Notes under the pieces: generated by a model
Seen by the model: only the letters and a program-made list of their open reading frames with translations
What the model was told of the DNA's origin: nothing
The model's database searches: none
Position numbers and translations under genes: made by a program
Part shown: positions 17,499-26,704 of the stretch, one piece after another
How the letters are laid out: each line of letters begins with the position of its first letter
Numbering within the stretch: position 1 is the stretch's first letter
DNA from: Paulinella micropora
Lineage: Eukaryota > Cercozoa > Imbricatea > Euglyphida
Reading direction: 5' to 3'
Length of the DNA stretch: 36,985 bases
Assembly: GCA_009731375.1 (NCBI GenBank)
Contig: BJOX01000088.1
Coordinates: 946,769-983,753, forward strand

Positions 17499-18993
17499 AT
17501 GCCCACACAACACGGAGGCGAACTAGATTTCAGCAGGACTGACTACATCAGTGCTTCTTATCGTTTGAATAAGCTTACCCCTCGTGAGGGTTCTATTACT
17601 GTCACTGTGTCTACCGCGGGAGGACAGGAAAGCAACTTTAACCTTATAAGCCGTCCGTTTAACTTGTCTCGCTCTGTTTTGAGTTTTACTTATGCCCCAG
17701 AGGCGAAGGCGGCAAACTACAATAAATGCTTTATGGATTGCCTGGCCCCAATTAGGCAGATTCAATTGATTACGAGAGGTGGTGTTTATCTTTGCGACAT
17801 TAACGAAGTCGGAAATATCACAAAGATGATTTGGAAACCCGAAACCTCCATTGATGATTTACTCGCTTTGGAAAACCACGACAATGGAAGTGGAGCTGGT
17901 TGTATGCTTCAAAAGTGTAATGCTACAACTACATTTCAACCCGCTAGCGATGCTACAAGGTTGGCCGAATTGCAAACAGCATTGGCTGGTTCGGCAGTAG
18001 CAGGAAATGCGGCGGGGCAAATTGATACTGGTATTGATGTTGCTAAGGCTCAGGTTCAGGCCGCATTAAAGGCTTGGATGGCACAACCCACCACAAATGC
18101 CCGCCGACACGATGATACCCTTATTGCGAATGAGACTGGCACGAGTAAGTTCGTTAATGTTGCTTTTAATGAGGCTAAGTATTTTTCAGCTGGAACTATT
18201 GATAATGCCAGCCCGAGTGTTAATGTTAAGATTAATCTTGGAATGCTTTACAATACTATTTTCGCTCTGGATAAAACTATTATGTTTCCAGAAAGTTTGA
18301 CTTTGCGGATTGTTTGGCAACAGACACCCAAAATCTTTTATTATAACAATGATGCTCTTTCTATTGCTGGTGGCACTGTTGCGGTGGCGGATTCGAATGT
18401 TACTATTACTAATCTCAGCCTGTTCTTAGCTGTCGAGACTAACCCCGATGTCGTTCAATCAATTCAACAGAAGATTATGAGCCCCGAAGGTATGAGCTTC
18501 AACATTGATTATTCTTATTTGTATAAAAATACTGTCGGAGTAGCTTCAACTTCTCAAAATTTTATACTTAGATTTGACAGAGGCCACGGACGACGAATTA
18601 AGAAGATTAATCACTCCGTATTCAATACAACCGAAAATAAGAACACTGCTTATGACAATAGCAACCTTCTTGGTTCTAAGGTCCAAACTTTTTATATCAC
18701 ACTAGACGGAGCACGACTTCAAGAATTCAATATTGATTGTCAAACTGGAAAACTAGAAGACTATATGTATCTTAAACCGAAGTTGGAANNNNNNNNNNTT
18801 TTGGTGCGATAGCTTTTACAATACCAGTCCAAGTTGGAGCAAGGACCAAAATGAAATCAGCGGATTAAGTCTAGACACCGAGCGACGATGGGAGTTTATT
18901 GCTACCACTGCTAATATTGCGGCCAATCATTACACATTTGTCGTAACTCAGCAAGAAGTAAATGTTAAGAATGGCACCATTACCAGAAATTAA
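17499..18993 (+). CDS. Major capsid protein, double jelly roll
   Basis: About 497 residues plus an unknown number in a 10-N gap at 18789-18798. The hexon-like protein that builds the capsid. The N-terminal part (DYISASYRLNKLTPREGS, then FNLSRSVLSFTY and YNKCFMDCLAPIRQIQL) and the two successive beta-rich domains fit the Polinton MCP. After the gap the frame resumes at FWCDSFYNTSPSWS and continues to the TAA at 18991, with a typical C-terminal strand (YTFVVTQQEV). The gap hides the true frame relation, but no stop occurs in either segment. Length and position after the penton gene fit the family. A hairpin follows the stop by one base. Confidence 0.85.
18789..18798. other. Assembly gap (10 N) inside the MCP gene
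   Basis: Ten Ns; real length unknown. Coding frame changes by bookkeeping across it. Confidence 0.99.
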
Positions 18994-19014
18994 ATAGGGG
19001 CCTGCTCCCCCTAT
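18994..19014 (+). terminator. ATAGGGG/CCCCTAT hairpin at the MCP stop
   Basis: Starts one base after the TAA; 7-base stem, 7-base loop, followed by AACCCCGCC. Same family as the hairpins at 14480, 20389 and 20482. Confidence 0.55.
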
Positions 19015-19059
19015 AACCCCGCCAGTGAAGTAAGAAGTAATTATTAATTTTTGATAGTT

Positions 19060-19141
19060 AATTTATTTTTTGATAATATAGGAACTCTAACAAAACATTT
19101 TTTGAGGTCGTAGGTGGTTTTTTGAAAAGAAAGCACCTACA
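19060..19141 (+). promoter_or_regulatory. Promoter and start-abutting hairpin of the surface protein gene
   Basis: GATAATATAGGAAC, a TTTTTTGA stretch, then GTAGGTG (19110-19116) and CACCTAC (19134-19140) forming a 7-base stem one base before the ATG. Matches the leader of the gene at 14181 in element order. Confidence 0.5.
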
Positions 19142-20392
19142 ATGAGTCATCAGCGAAATTTGATAGCACAAGACCCTGACGGAGACTTCATTAATGTCAA
19201 AGTCGGCTTCGATGGCAATGTTGAAACCAATAGTATGAAAACCGCTTTCGGTGAAGCATTGGTAGGTCAATTAACACCAGTATTACAAGAGATTTTCCCA
19301 TACACTATCAATACACGAATATGGACATTAGCTCAAACTGATGCTACCATTTCATTTAATGCGAATATGGCCGAACTTAAAACAGATGTGAAGACGACCG
19401 CGAATGCTGTATTGACGAGTAAAAAAAGAATTAAATACAGAACTGGTATGGGAGTTCTAACACGATTTACTGCTTTATGGAATACTGATGAAACGAAAGA
19501 CTACAATTCATATATCGGCATAGGTGAAAGTGATTTTACTAATGGCTTCTATTTTTACAAAATAAGAGCGACTGGTATGAATATTGCCAGTGTTAAAGGT
19601 GGGGTGCCGACACTTATCGCGCAGGCGAACTGGGATGACCCGTGTGATGGGACTAAAATTATGCCTGCCTTAGACTGGACCAAAGGGAATGTATTCCAGA
19701 TTAAATTTCAATATCTTGGCTTTGGTGCTATAAGGTTCTACATAGAAAATCCATCAAGTGGAGAATTTCAGCTGGTTCATACAATTAGGTATGCGAATGC
19801 GAATGTGGGTGTTAGTCTTTCAAATACAACCCTACCTTTTTCAGCTTGTATTAGAAATTATGGAACTGGTAATGCTAATCAAACATTAAAAACAGCCAGT
19901 TGTAGTATGTTTATTGAGGGCACCAACACTATTAATTCAAGCATATCAAACGAAGCGGAAGGAAGTGAGCCAGCGAGCACAACGGAAAGCCCAATTATTA
20001 GCATAAAAAATAAAACAACTTTTAATGGTGTGACCAATTATTCAATTGTTTATCCCTCTCTCGTGAGCATATCAAAGGAAGACACCAAAGTTAATATAGT
20101 GCGGATTGTGAAAACAACTGGAACACTTACAGGAGAGAACTTCGCGGATATTGATACAAAAACTTCAATGGTATCAAAGGACACCGCTGCGACTGCCGTT
20201 GGTGGTGCCACTATAACGGATGTCATCCTTAAACTTTATGTTAATGCTACTTCAAGCCAGCTTATTGACCTGCGAACTTACGATATACAACTCTCTCCTG
20301 GTGAAAATCTAACATTTTTACAAAAGTCTGTATCCACTGTTAATAATGGAGGAAATGTGAGTGTTATCGTTAATTTCTTAGAAGATCAGTAG
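19142..20392 (+). CDS. Beta-rich virion-surface-type protein
   Basis: 416 residues, intact. The central block (IKYRTGMGVLTRFTALW, then YIGIGESDFTNGFYFYKIR, then QIKFQYLGFGAIRFYIENP) is a lectin-like beta-sandwich pattern that I associate with surface or attachment proteins of large DNA viruses and some phages; I cannot name the family with certainty. The N-terminus (DPDGDFINVKVGFDG) and the C-terminal 150 residues are also beta-rich. It lies directly after the MCP gene and is probably a virion surface component. Its TAG stop is part of a GTAGGGG hairpin. Confidence 0.6.
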   Translation: MSHQRNLIAQDPDGDFINVKVGFDGNVETNSMKTAFGEALVGQLTPVLQEIFPYTINTRIWTLAQTDATISFNANMAELKTDVKTTANAVLTSKKRIKYRTGMGVLTRFTALWNTDETKDYNSYIGIGESDFTNGFYFYKIRATGMNIASVKGGVPTLIAQANWDDPCDGTKIMPALDWTKGNVFQIKFQYLGFGAIRFYIENPSSGEFQLVHTIRYANANVGVSLSNTTLPFSACIRNYGTGNANQTLKTASCSMFIEGTNTINSSISNEAEGSEPASTTESPIISIKNKTTFNGVTNYSIVYPSLVSISKEDTKVNIVRIVKTTGTLTGENFADIDTKTSMVSKDTAATAVGGATITDVILKLYVNATSSQLIDLRTYDIQLSPGENLTFLQKSVSTVNNGGNVSVIVNFLEDQ

Positions 20393-20409
20393 GGGTCTTC
20401 GCCCCCTAC
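20389..20409 (+). terminator. GTAGGGG/CCCCTAC hairpin containing a stop codon
   Basis: The TAG of the surface protein gene is bases 2-4 of the 7-base stem. Loop TCTTCGC. Followed by AACCCCC. Confidence 0.6.
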
Positions 20410-20481
20410 AACCCCCACCAATGAAGCAAAAAAAAAAACAAATACTACCTACAGTGGTAATCTGTACCCAACGGCGGGGTC

Positions 20482-20499
20482 GTAGGGGCTTGCCCCTAC
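20482..20499 (-). terminator. GTAGGGG/CCCCTAC hairpin containing the stop of the ExoX-C-like gene
   Basis: 7-base perfect stem with a 4-base loop. The minus-strand gene's TAG (20496-20498) lies inside the stem. It is preceded on the plus strand by AACGGCGGGGTCGTA, a 15-base string that also occurs at 14741-14755. Confidence 0.6.
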
Positions 20500-20771
20500 A
20501 AATACTTCTTCAATTCAGCCGTATTTCGGCACCACGGCTGACGAACTAACCATTCAATATACGGCTTGTCAATCTTTGCGATATCTTCAAACTTCTTTCC
20601 GCGGTATTTGCCAAATTGAAAAGTGTCTTTCGGCTGTGTATTTCTCTTTTCTTCAATCGCTTTTATTTCGTCGTGGATTACCTTTTGAACATCTTCCAAC
20701 GAGAAGGATTTTTTTTCTCCTTCAATGGAAAGTTTTTGGAACTTCTCGCACAGTCTTGTTAGGGTGGTCAT
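20496..20771 (-). CDS. Small ExoX-C/DUF3820-like protein
   Basis: 91 residues from the ATG at 20769-20771, which lies about 10 bases after CTATATATACT; a longer frame from 20822 would swallow this promoter. The N-terminal half is helical. The C-terminal half (FQFGKYRGKKFEDIAKIDKP, then YIEWLVRQPW) matches the small domain found at the C-terminus of ExoX-type exonucleases and in short stand-alone proteins. No nuclease residues are present, so it may be a nucleic-acid or partner-binding module. Convergent with the surface protein gene, with hairpins on both stops. Confidence 0.7.
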   Translation of the reverse strand: MTTLTRLCEKFQKLSIEGEKKSFSLEDVQKVIHDEIKAIEEKRNTQPKDTFQFGKYRGKKFEDIAKIDKPYIEWLVRQPWCRNTAELKKYL

Positions 20772-20827
20772 AGTAGGGTAGTATATATAGGGTAATATAA
20801 AAAAATAAAAATAAATAATCATATAGA
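20772..20827. promoter_or_regulatory. Divergent promoter between ExoX-C-like and lipase genes
   Basis: 56 AT-rich bases. The minus side has CTATATATAC near the start at 20771. The plus side has ATCATATAGA ending just before the ATG at 20828. Confidence 0.45.
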
Positions 20828-21517
20828 ATGTCCGAATGGATAAAGTTCGTTAAGGCTTACTCTGCTAAGCATAACATAAGCTATGGTGAAGCATTGAAAA
20901 AGGCAGGTAAGGCATACAGAAGGCAGAAGGGAGGCAGTGCGGAGTTGTCGGAGGATGTCTATTTGTCTTCGTCAGATAGAAAGGGTGCTGAAGGATGGAA
21001 ACCAGTTGCCAGCAAAGAAAAATCAACAGTGTATGAAAAAGATGGTAAAGCGATTGTGGCATTTAGAGGTTCAGTAGATAAGCGGGACTTACTCACAGAT
21101 GTCGCATTGGTAAAGGGAGTATTAAAAAGAACACCGAGATACAAAGAAGAGCAGAAGCTGGTTAATGAAGTCATAAAGAAATATGGTAAGGATAATGTAG
21201 AGCTTACGGGTCATTCGTTAGGTGGCACAATAGCAAAAGATTTAAGCCGACAGACTGGGGTGAAGGCTACAACATACAATAAAGGCAGTAGCACAAGAGA
21301 CCTCATTGAAGGAGTAATTGACAGAGTGGCCGTTAAAGTAAATCCAAAAGGTAAAAGGGCGAAGACCGCGAAGCTAACCATGAACTACCGAACCGCATTT
21401 GATCCTGTTTCATTGTTAGGAGCTACGGCTGTAAATGCTAAGTTAGTGAAGCCAAAAAAAGGAATTCATACGATTAGAAGTTTTAAGGGTAAAGGCAAAA
21501 AGGCAAAAAATAAATAA
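20828..21517 (+). CDS. Lipase class 3-like protein with virion-type N-terminal module
   Basis: 229 residues, intact. An alpha/beta-hydrolase signature is visible: IVAFRGSVDKRDLLTD (oxyanion-hole strand, about residues 75-90) and VELTGHSLGGTIAKDLSR (nucleophile elbow, Ser about residue 132). A later DPVS may hold the acidic residue and IHTIRSF the His. The first 37 residues (MSEWIKFVKAYSAKHNISYG, ending RRQKGG) form a separate basic helical module, and the C-terminus is Lys-rich. Likely role: virion-associated lipid hydrolysis during membrane penetration, inferred by analogy. The promoter is shared with the divergent gene at 20771. Confidence 0.75.
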   Translation: MSEWIKFVKAYSAKHNISYGEALKKAGKAYRRQKGGSAELSEDVYLSSSDRKGAEGWKPVASKEKSTVYEKDGKAIVAFRGSVDKRDLLTDVALVKGVLKRTPRYKEEQKLVNEVIKKYGKDNVELTGHSLGGTIAKDLSRQTGVKATTYNKGSSTRDLIEGVIDRVAVKVNPKGKRAKTAKLTMNYRTAFDPVSLLGATAVNAKLVKPKKGIHTIRSFKGKGKKAKNK

Positions 21518-21535
21518 TTTTTAAAAGTTTTTCAT

Positions 21536-24500
21536 TTAATATCCAAACGGTCTAGTTTCAATCGCATTATCTACAATACCTATAATATTTCTTTTAGTGT
21601 AAGTAAAGCTGAATATTTTTTCTAAGTATTCGCTTGTTATTTTTTTCTGTTGTTTATCTCTTGTTATCTTGCTGTTCTCTACAATAACAACTTTACCAGA
21701 TTTTTCAATTCGTTTAGCAATCAATTTTTCTTCCTGAGTCTTAAGCAACTCTAACATTTCATTCTTGCCGTTTTCAATAAGGTCGTTGTTTTTAATTCCA
21801 AGTCCGCAACTAATGACACTTAACATATTTGGTAAATTTAATGATTTATTGTTTTCATAATTCATACTAAAGCCTTTTACTTTCATACTTGCTTTGCCGT
21901 TATCTAAGACATATCCATAACACTTTGGCCCGCTTCCGATAAAGGTCATATCTTTGCTCCGTGTAGTTCGTCCGTCCATTCGCCTAACAGCTTACCCGTT
22001 TTAACATCTGTTTCGCCTTTCGTTAAGTCTGTCGTGTATATGACACTATCTGTATCGTGGTATAGAATTCGGTTGCCTAGTTTGTCCATCATCTCATATA
22101 GTCTAATCCTCGCGTGGCAAGTCGTAAATAAAGCAACTACAATATTTGTTTTCACGGGGTCGCTTACCGCATCTTGTTTAAGGTCATAACTCGCTTCTAT
22201 TATCTTGTCGTTAATAATGTTTATGTTTATGTTATCAACTGACTTATCGTTCATTAACTTGTATAAGGTATCTTTATCTTTAATCATTTTGTTTTGAGTT
22301 TTGTTTTGCTTTTCACCAAACTTGCCCCACAGGCTATTCAAGCACAACTTAGCAACCGCTCGCCGTCCTGGGTTTTCTTCTATTTTGTTTTCGTCCATCT
22401 TAATTCCCATCTTGATTTCCATACTGTCAATGTAGTTTCTTTTTTGTTCCTGTGTAATACATCCATCAGGATATCCGCTTGACTCTTGTTTAACCTTTAA
22501 GAAAGTTTTTATGTAATCTTTGAAAAGGCTACTGCTCTGTTCCTTCCAGTGCCATACTTCATATACCTTAATCAACTTATAGACTTTGTCTAAGGCCTTG
22601 TAGATTTCAGGAGTTGCCCAAGTGCCCGTTATTGCTCGCTCGTTATCGGTATGCTTACATTCGGTTTTCTGTTCAGTCATTCCGCACTTGTCGCATAAGT
22701 AATACATAAGCTTACCTCTATCCGCCTTAGGTAAAACGGGGTGTAGTAATTTTCTAGGCGGAAGCATCTTAACCTTAGACACTCCGAAATATTCTCTGTT
22801 TATAATTTTGTTTTTCATATCCTTTCTATCGTCATCGTTGTTCGGTCTTATAATAGTATGGTGCCCGCTAGGGTAGGGGTCATAATACATCACGGTCGGA
22901 TACAGAGAGCATATGTCAATGTATTTTGCATATTCGCTGTTGTGCCGTGCTTTCCAATACAATATGAGAGCATCCGTTCTACCCCCAAACATCGCCTCTC
23001 GCGGGTTCAGTCCTTCTTGTTCAGTAATTCGTTCGTTCGCATCTTCCGCTAGGCTTTCACTTGTTTTCATTAATCTCCATTCACATTCCCAGATAGTAAT
23101 AACTTTTGATACTCCAAAAAGTTTGCTTAATAAAACTTCTCTTTCTTTTGTTTTTTTACATAGTTCTCCCATAGTCTTATTTTTCTTAATATTCAATGTA
23201 TTGCTGTTGTAGCATTTCTGACATCCGTGCCAATGACACCCGTAAAACTCATAAGCGGTTTTCGTCTTTTCGTCCCAGCCATCAACATAAACATTTGACT
23301 GTCCTAAATTAAACATTTTCTCACCACCATTGAAAGCATGTTTAATATCCGTTTGGTCTAACCTGCTTCTGTAGGCTATCCATTCAACACAAGCCCGAGA
23401 GGTAATCCTGTTTTGCTTTTCCGCCTTCAACACAGCAATTGAATTCTCTGGCATAAACTTAGCCCGATACAAAGCCATAACACAACTCGCAATAGTTGTA
23501 TATTGAAACGGGTCAATACTGAACTCTAGAAACTGCTTTCTAAAATCCATACAACCCCTTCTCAATATATCAACATCGCTATGACAGTATTCAGCGATTT
23601 CCTTCTGCATATCAAATGTGTTGTTTCTTTGGCTTTCATACCATTCTAAGAATTCCGCTCTCTTCTTATCTTTCATCGTGTCGTAGCCGTAGTGCTTTTT
23701 ATGAGGCATCACACCAACATAGTTTTTATTCTTGTCAGTATTGAAGAAGTGAGGAAAGAAACCCTTTTTAAGTTCTTTCAATCCGACTGTTTTAGGAAAA
23801 TCAGCCAGAGGCATAGTCAAGAAACTGAGACTATCAATGAAGCGGTATTTCTTCAAAGTCATCATCATTATCTTACCACCCTGATAAATGACGAATGGTG
23901 CCTGTCCGTTATCCACCAACCATTTAAGAATAAACTGACAGTCATAACCGCGACTGTTATGAGCAATGAATGTAAAGCCGTTGTGCTTAGATTCAAAAGC
24001 CCACTTACAGAAATCATCAATGTTCTTATGAATGACGGGTGGTTCCTTCGCATCGTAATACTGACTTTCCGAATGATTGACTATGTGCTCGCCCGTATCC
24101 TGTGTCGCTTCAAAGTCAAAGAATATGTATTTCTCTGAAAAAGGTAATATGTCTTTCTTCACGATTTCACATTGGTGCTCAAGTGGTTTCAGTTCCTTAC
24201 AATTACGGCATTTCGCATAACCACATTTGTGTTCGTACGCTTTTGCAAGCGTAGCTTTGCAATCCTTTCTCCTGTAATCAAATCCGCACGAAAAACATTT
24301 CGCTTTGATATCACAGTTCGTCTTCTTGTGGTTGTTGAAACATACCGTATTTGGAATCAGTCCAATTGCTTCTATCGTTAATACCCTTACATCCTTTGGT
24401 TTCGCAGATATTACAAGTGGATTCGCAGGCGTGCCTTTCTTTGTATCCCCTTAGACATAACTCACAGAAGTTCTTTTTGCCTAGCAAAGACTTCATATTA

Positions 24501-24738
24501 GTTATCGCATCGTAGTGGTTCTCAGTCTTAAGTATGTAAAGGTTCGTAAGTCGCTCGCCCTTTTCATTAAGCAGGTCCGTCTTATAAACAATGTTGTCAG
24601 GAAATTCAACAATAACCAGATTGTATTTAATGTGGTTAGCAAAGGTTTTCCTAACTCGTGATAGACTGATTGAAGGTGTCTTGTTTTGTATCCTCTGGTG
24701 GTTTCATATCCACATTCGCATATCCATTTATTCTTCAT
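21536..24738 (-). pseudogene. Protein-primed family B DNA polymerase with zinc fingers, three frameshifts
   Basis: About 1,065 codons. The replicative polymerase. N-terminal part: a CECGYETTRGYKTRH finger, then NHYDAITNMKSLLG and several Cys/His fingers (CELC...CESTC, CFSC, CGYAKCRNC). Exonuclease motifs: IFFDFEAT (ExoI), HNSRGYDCQF (ExoII), YCHSDVDIL (ExoIII). Polymerase motifs: YIDICSLYPTVMYYD (A), KLCLNSLWGKFGE (B), YHDTDSVIY (C). Inserts between motifs fit the protein-primed (TPR-containing) subfamily. Breaks: reading frame changes near 24650, near 24365 and near 21955-21975, so the finger region, the catalytic core and the C-terminal 140 residues are in different frames. The gene points inward from the right end. 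Its start overlaps the stop of the preceding gene by 4 bases (ATGA). Confidence 0.92.
24241..24263 (+). repeat. Palindromic repeat, copy 3, inside PolB coding sequence
   Basis: 23 bases matching copies 1 and 2 with one mismatch (G for A). It lies in the zinc-finger region of PolB, where the minus strand encodes CKATLAKAYEHKC, so here the repeat is translated. Confidence 0.8.
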
Positions 24739-25055
24739 CCATTCCTTATTATATTCATTTTCAAGTGTATTGTTTTTTTATTTTGTTTAACTAGTTCATC
24801 ATTATATTTTTTCCAAACTTCGTGCTTTGGTCTTATGTTTTCTTCATAAAATCTATTTGCTTCTTCTAATGCTTGGTCTCTAGACCTTTTACCAAATTCT
24901 GAAAAATTAAATCTTTTCTTTTTCGTTTTGCCTTCTTCACTCCATTGAACTACAACAAACTCACAAGAGCCTGTAATTAATTTTGGTCTTGATTCCTTTA
25001 TTATATATATTCCTCCTTTTGATGTGTCGATAGGTTGCTCTTTTGTGTCTGTCAT
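24735..25055 (-). CDS. Small basic protein with AP2-like DNA-binding pattern
   Basis: 106 residues. A GIYIIKESRPKLI strand, FVVVQWSEEGKTKKKRFNFS, then a helix FGKRSRDQALEEANRFYEEN give the three-strand-plus-helix outline of AP2-like/integrase N-terminal DNA-binding domains, but without diagnostic residues. It is the outermost gene at the right end, immediately upstream of PolB, overlapping it by 4 bases (ATGA), so the two are probably co-expressed early. TATA-like TCATATAACCTATAC lies just before the ATG. Intact. Confidence 0.6.
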   Translation of the reverse strand: MTDTKEQPIDTSKGGIYIIKESRPKLITGSCEFVVVQWSEEGKTKKKRFNFSEFGKRSRDQALEEANRFYEENIRPKHEVWKKYNDELVKQNKKTIHLKMNIIRNG

Positions 25056-25127
25056 CTTGTATAGGTTATATGAATATGTCTTTAATATAAAATTAACTTA
25101 TTTGTCCGTTGCCATTTTGACACGTCC

Positions 25128-25415
25128 GGGCCGGCCGGGTGTGTCTCTGGGGGCGGGGGGTGTGTATTGAAAAAGTGTGCCGAAGTGCGACAAAAAAACT
25201 GAAACGAACGACAGAGAAAAAAGAAAAAAAATCAAGAAAGCACGCAAAGCATCAACGCACGCTTTCGTGTTTTTTGTGGGAGCTGAAGTTTGGCTGTTCA
25301 TTTCTATTTTACTTTTGTTTTTGGTTCCGGGCTCAATTTCCTTTTTCCTTTTTATTTCCTTTTTGTCCCTGCGGGCCGAACGGTGTGTGTCTCTGGGGTG
25401 GGGTGGTGTATGTCT
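25128..25415. repeat. Pair of G-rich direct repeats at the right element boundary
   Basis: CGGGCCGGCCGGGTGTGTCT followed by a G-rich tract (25128-25172) and CGGGCCGAACGGTGTGTGTC followed by a G-rich tract (25372-25415) are similar over about 45 bases, 244 bases apart. The sequence between them is AT-rich and has no gene. The Polinton end probably lies in or near this region. Confidence 0.4.
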
Positions 25416-25479
25416 TGAACCACTGTGACCAAGTGGCCCCCTATACTACTGTGTGTGTGTGTATGTGTGTGTAAGAAAA

Positions 25480-25860
25480 TGGAAGGAAAGAAGGAAAGAA
25501 GGAAAGAAGGAAGAAAGGAATGAATCAGTTGAATCGAAGAAGGAAAGAAGGAAAGTAAGACAGAAAGAAGGAAAGAAGGAAAAAAGGATTCTAAGAAGGA
25601 AGAAGGCAAGTGGAAAGAAGGAAAGAAGGAAAGAAGGAAAGAAGGAAAGAAGAAATGAAGAAATGAAGGAATGAAGGAAAGAAGGAAAGAAGGAAAGATG
25701 GAAAGAAGGGACCAACAAAGAAAAAAAAAAAGGGAAAAGTAGGAAAAGGAAGGAATGAAGGAGGGATTTAGGAAGGGAGTCAGGGAGGAAGGGAGTCAGG
25801 GAGGAAGGGAGGAGGGAAGGAGAAGGACGCAGGGAGGGAGAAAGACTGTCAAAGGCCTGA
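25480..25860 (+). repeat. Polypurine GGAA/GAAG tract
   Basis: About 380 bases of almost pure purine, built on imperfect AAGGAAAG units and then GGGAGGA units. Preceded by a (GT)n stretch at 25450-25472. Open frames across it are low-complexity artefacts. Confidence 0.9.
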
Positions 25861-25919
25861 CGCAGAACCCGGAAGATTTATCCTCACCACTTGATGAAGG
25901 ATATCCACAGGCCGGCCCA

Positions 25920-26345
25920 GAGTAGGGGTTCGGATCACGAAAATTTCGTGAAGATGGCTTTTTTCGATGACCCGGACCGTACTGTTTATTTCTCGAAAAT
26001 TTTCTAGTGACGAGAATATGGGATCGCCAGTTTCACAGGAAAACCGAACGGCCAGATTTTTTCCAAGTGGAATTCAAAGCGAAAAAAATGTTGTGTTTCC
26101 GCAAAAAAGACAGGCAGTTCACTCTAAAAATTCTTCCCGAGATCTTTCAGGCCGGTCCCTCCGCTAAAAAAGTAGTTAGGTTTCCGTACACGTGAAGTGA
26201 TGACGGACAGACGGACAGACAGACACATTTGGCTACGATGTACTTTTAGAAACGATATATTTAAGCGAGCTTTGCTGCGCTGTGCGTACCTGTATTTGCG
26301 TATGCGTACCTGTATTCTAGGTATTTGCGTACGCGTACCTGTGGT
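25920..26345 (+). repeat. Foldback-family repeat copy A
   Basis: Contains blocks CCAAGTGGAATTCAAAGCGA, TTTCCGCAAAAAAGACAGGC and GTGATGACGGACAGACGGAC in the same order and orientation as at 28260-28460. It is a diverged partial copy of the element described there. No coding potential. Confidence 0.7.
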
Positions 26346-26699
26346 CATGGGTTATAGCTAACGTAACGAAAATACCTAAAAAGAGACAAAAGAGGCAACG
26401 GTGCCACTGGGGTACAAAGTCCTGACACTACCATACTGCCAGCTGCGCAGTACCACAGTGACAGCCGCGTAGTACACTAGTGCAAAAAAAGCTATGAAGA
26501 TAAGAATGTGAGATACGTCGCTCAATCTATAAACATGCCTGTCCTTTTTTGTCAGATAAGTCGCTCAAGCTGTAAACAGGTCGGTCGCTTTTTGAAAATT
26601 TTAGCACACCTGTTAGAAATTTTAGCCTACATGTCAAAAATTTTAGCAGATAAAGGAAAAAAAATAATGTGGTAGGTGGAGTATTTGAAAAGATGGATA
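26346..26699. other. Non-coding spacer
   Basis: No gene seen. Short internally similar phrases such as CTGTAAACAGGTCGGTCGCT and AAAATTTTAGC repeats only. Confidence 0.5.
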
Positions 26700-26704
26700 G
26701 AAAG

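Larger units (their letters stand above)
5470..25170. mobile_element. Integrated Polinton/Maverick (adintovirus-like) element
   Basis: One block holds the hallmark Polinton set: a protein-primed family B DNA polymerase with zinc fingers, a retroviral-type (RVE) integrase, an A32/FtsK-type ATPase, an adenain-like cysteine protease, and double- and single-jelly-roll capsid proteins. Accessory genes are a fibre with an S74 domain, a lipase, an ExoX-C-like protein, a secreted Cys-rich protein and core-like peptides. The polymerase lies near the right end and the integrase near the left end, as is usual. The ends given are approximate, since neither inverted repeats nor a target-site duplication were found. 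Many genes contain stops or frameshifts, so this copy is probably an inactive provirus. Base composition (AT-rich, A-rich coding strand) differs sharply from both flanks. Confidence 0.9.

Noticed and set aside
25446-25718. Long open frames in the polypurine tract
   Set aside because: They encode only repeats of a few residues on both strands; artefacts of the microsatellite.
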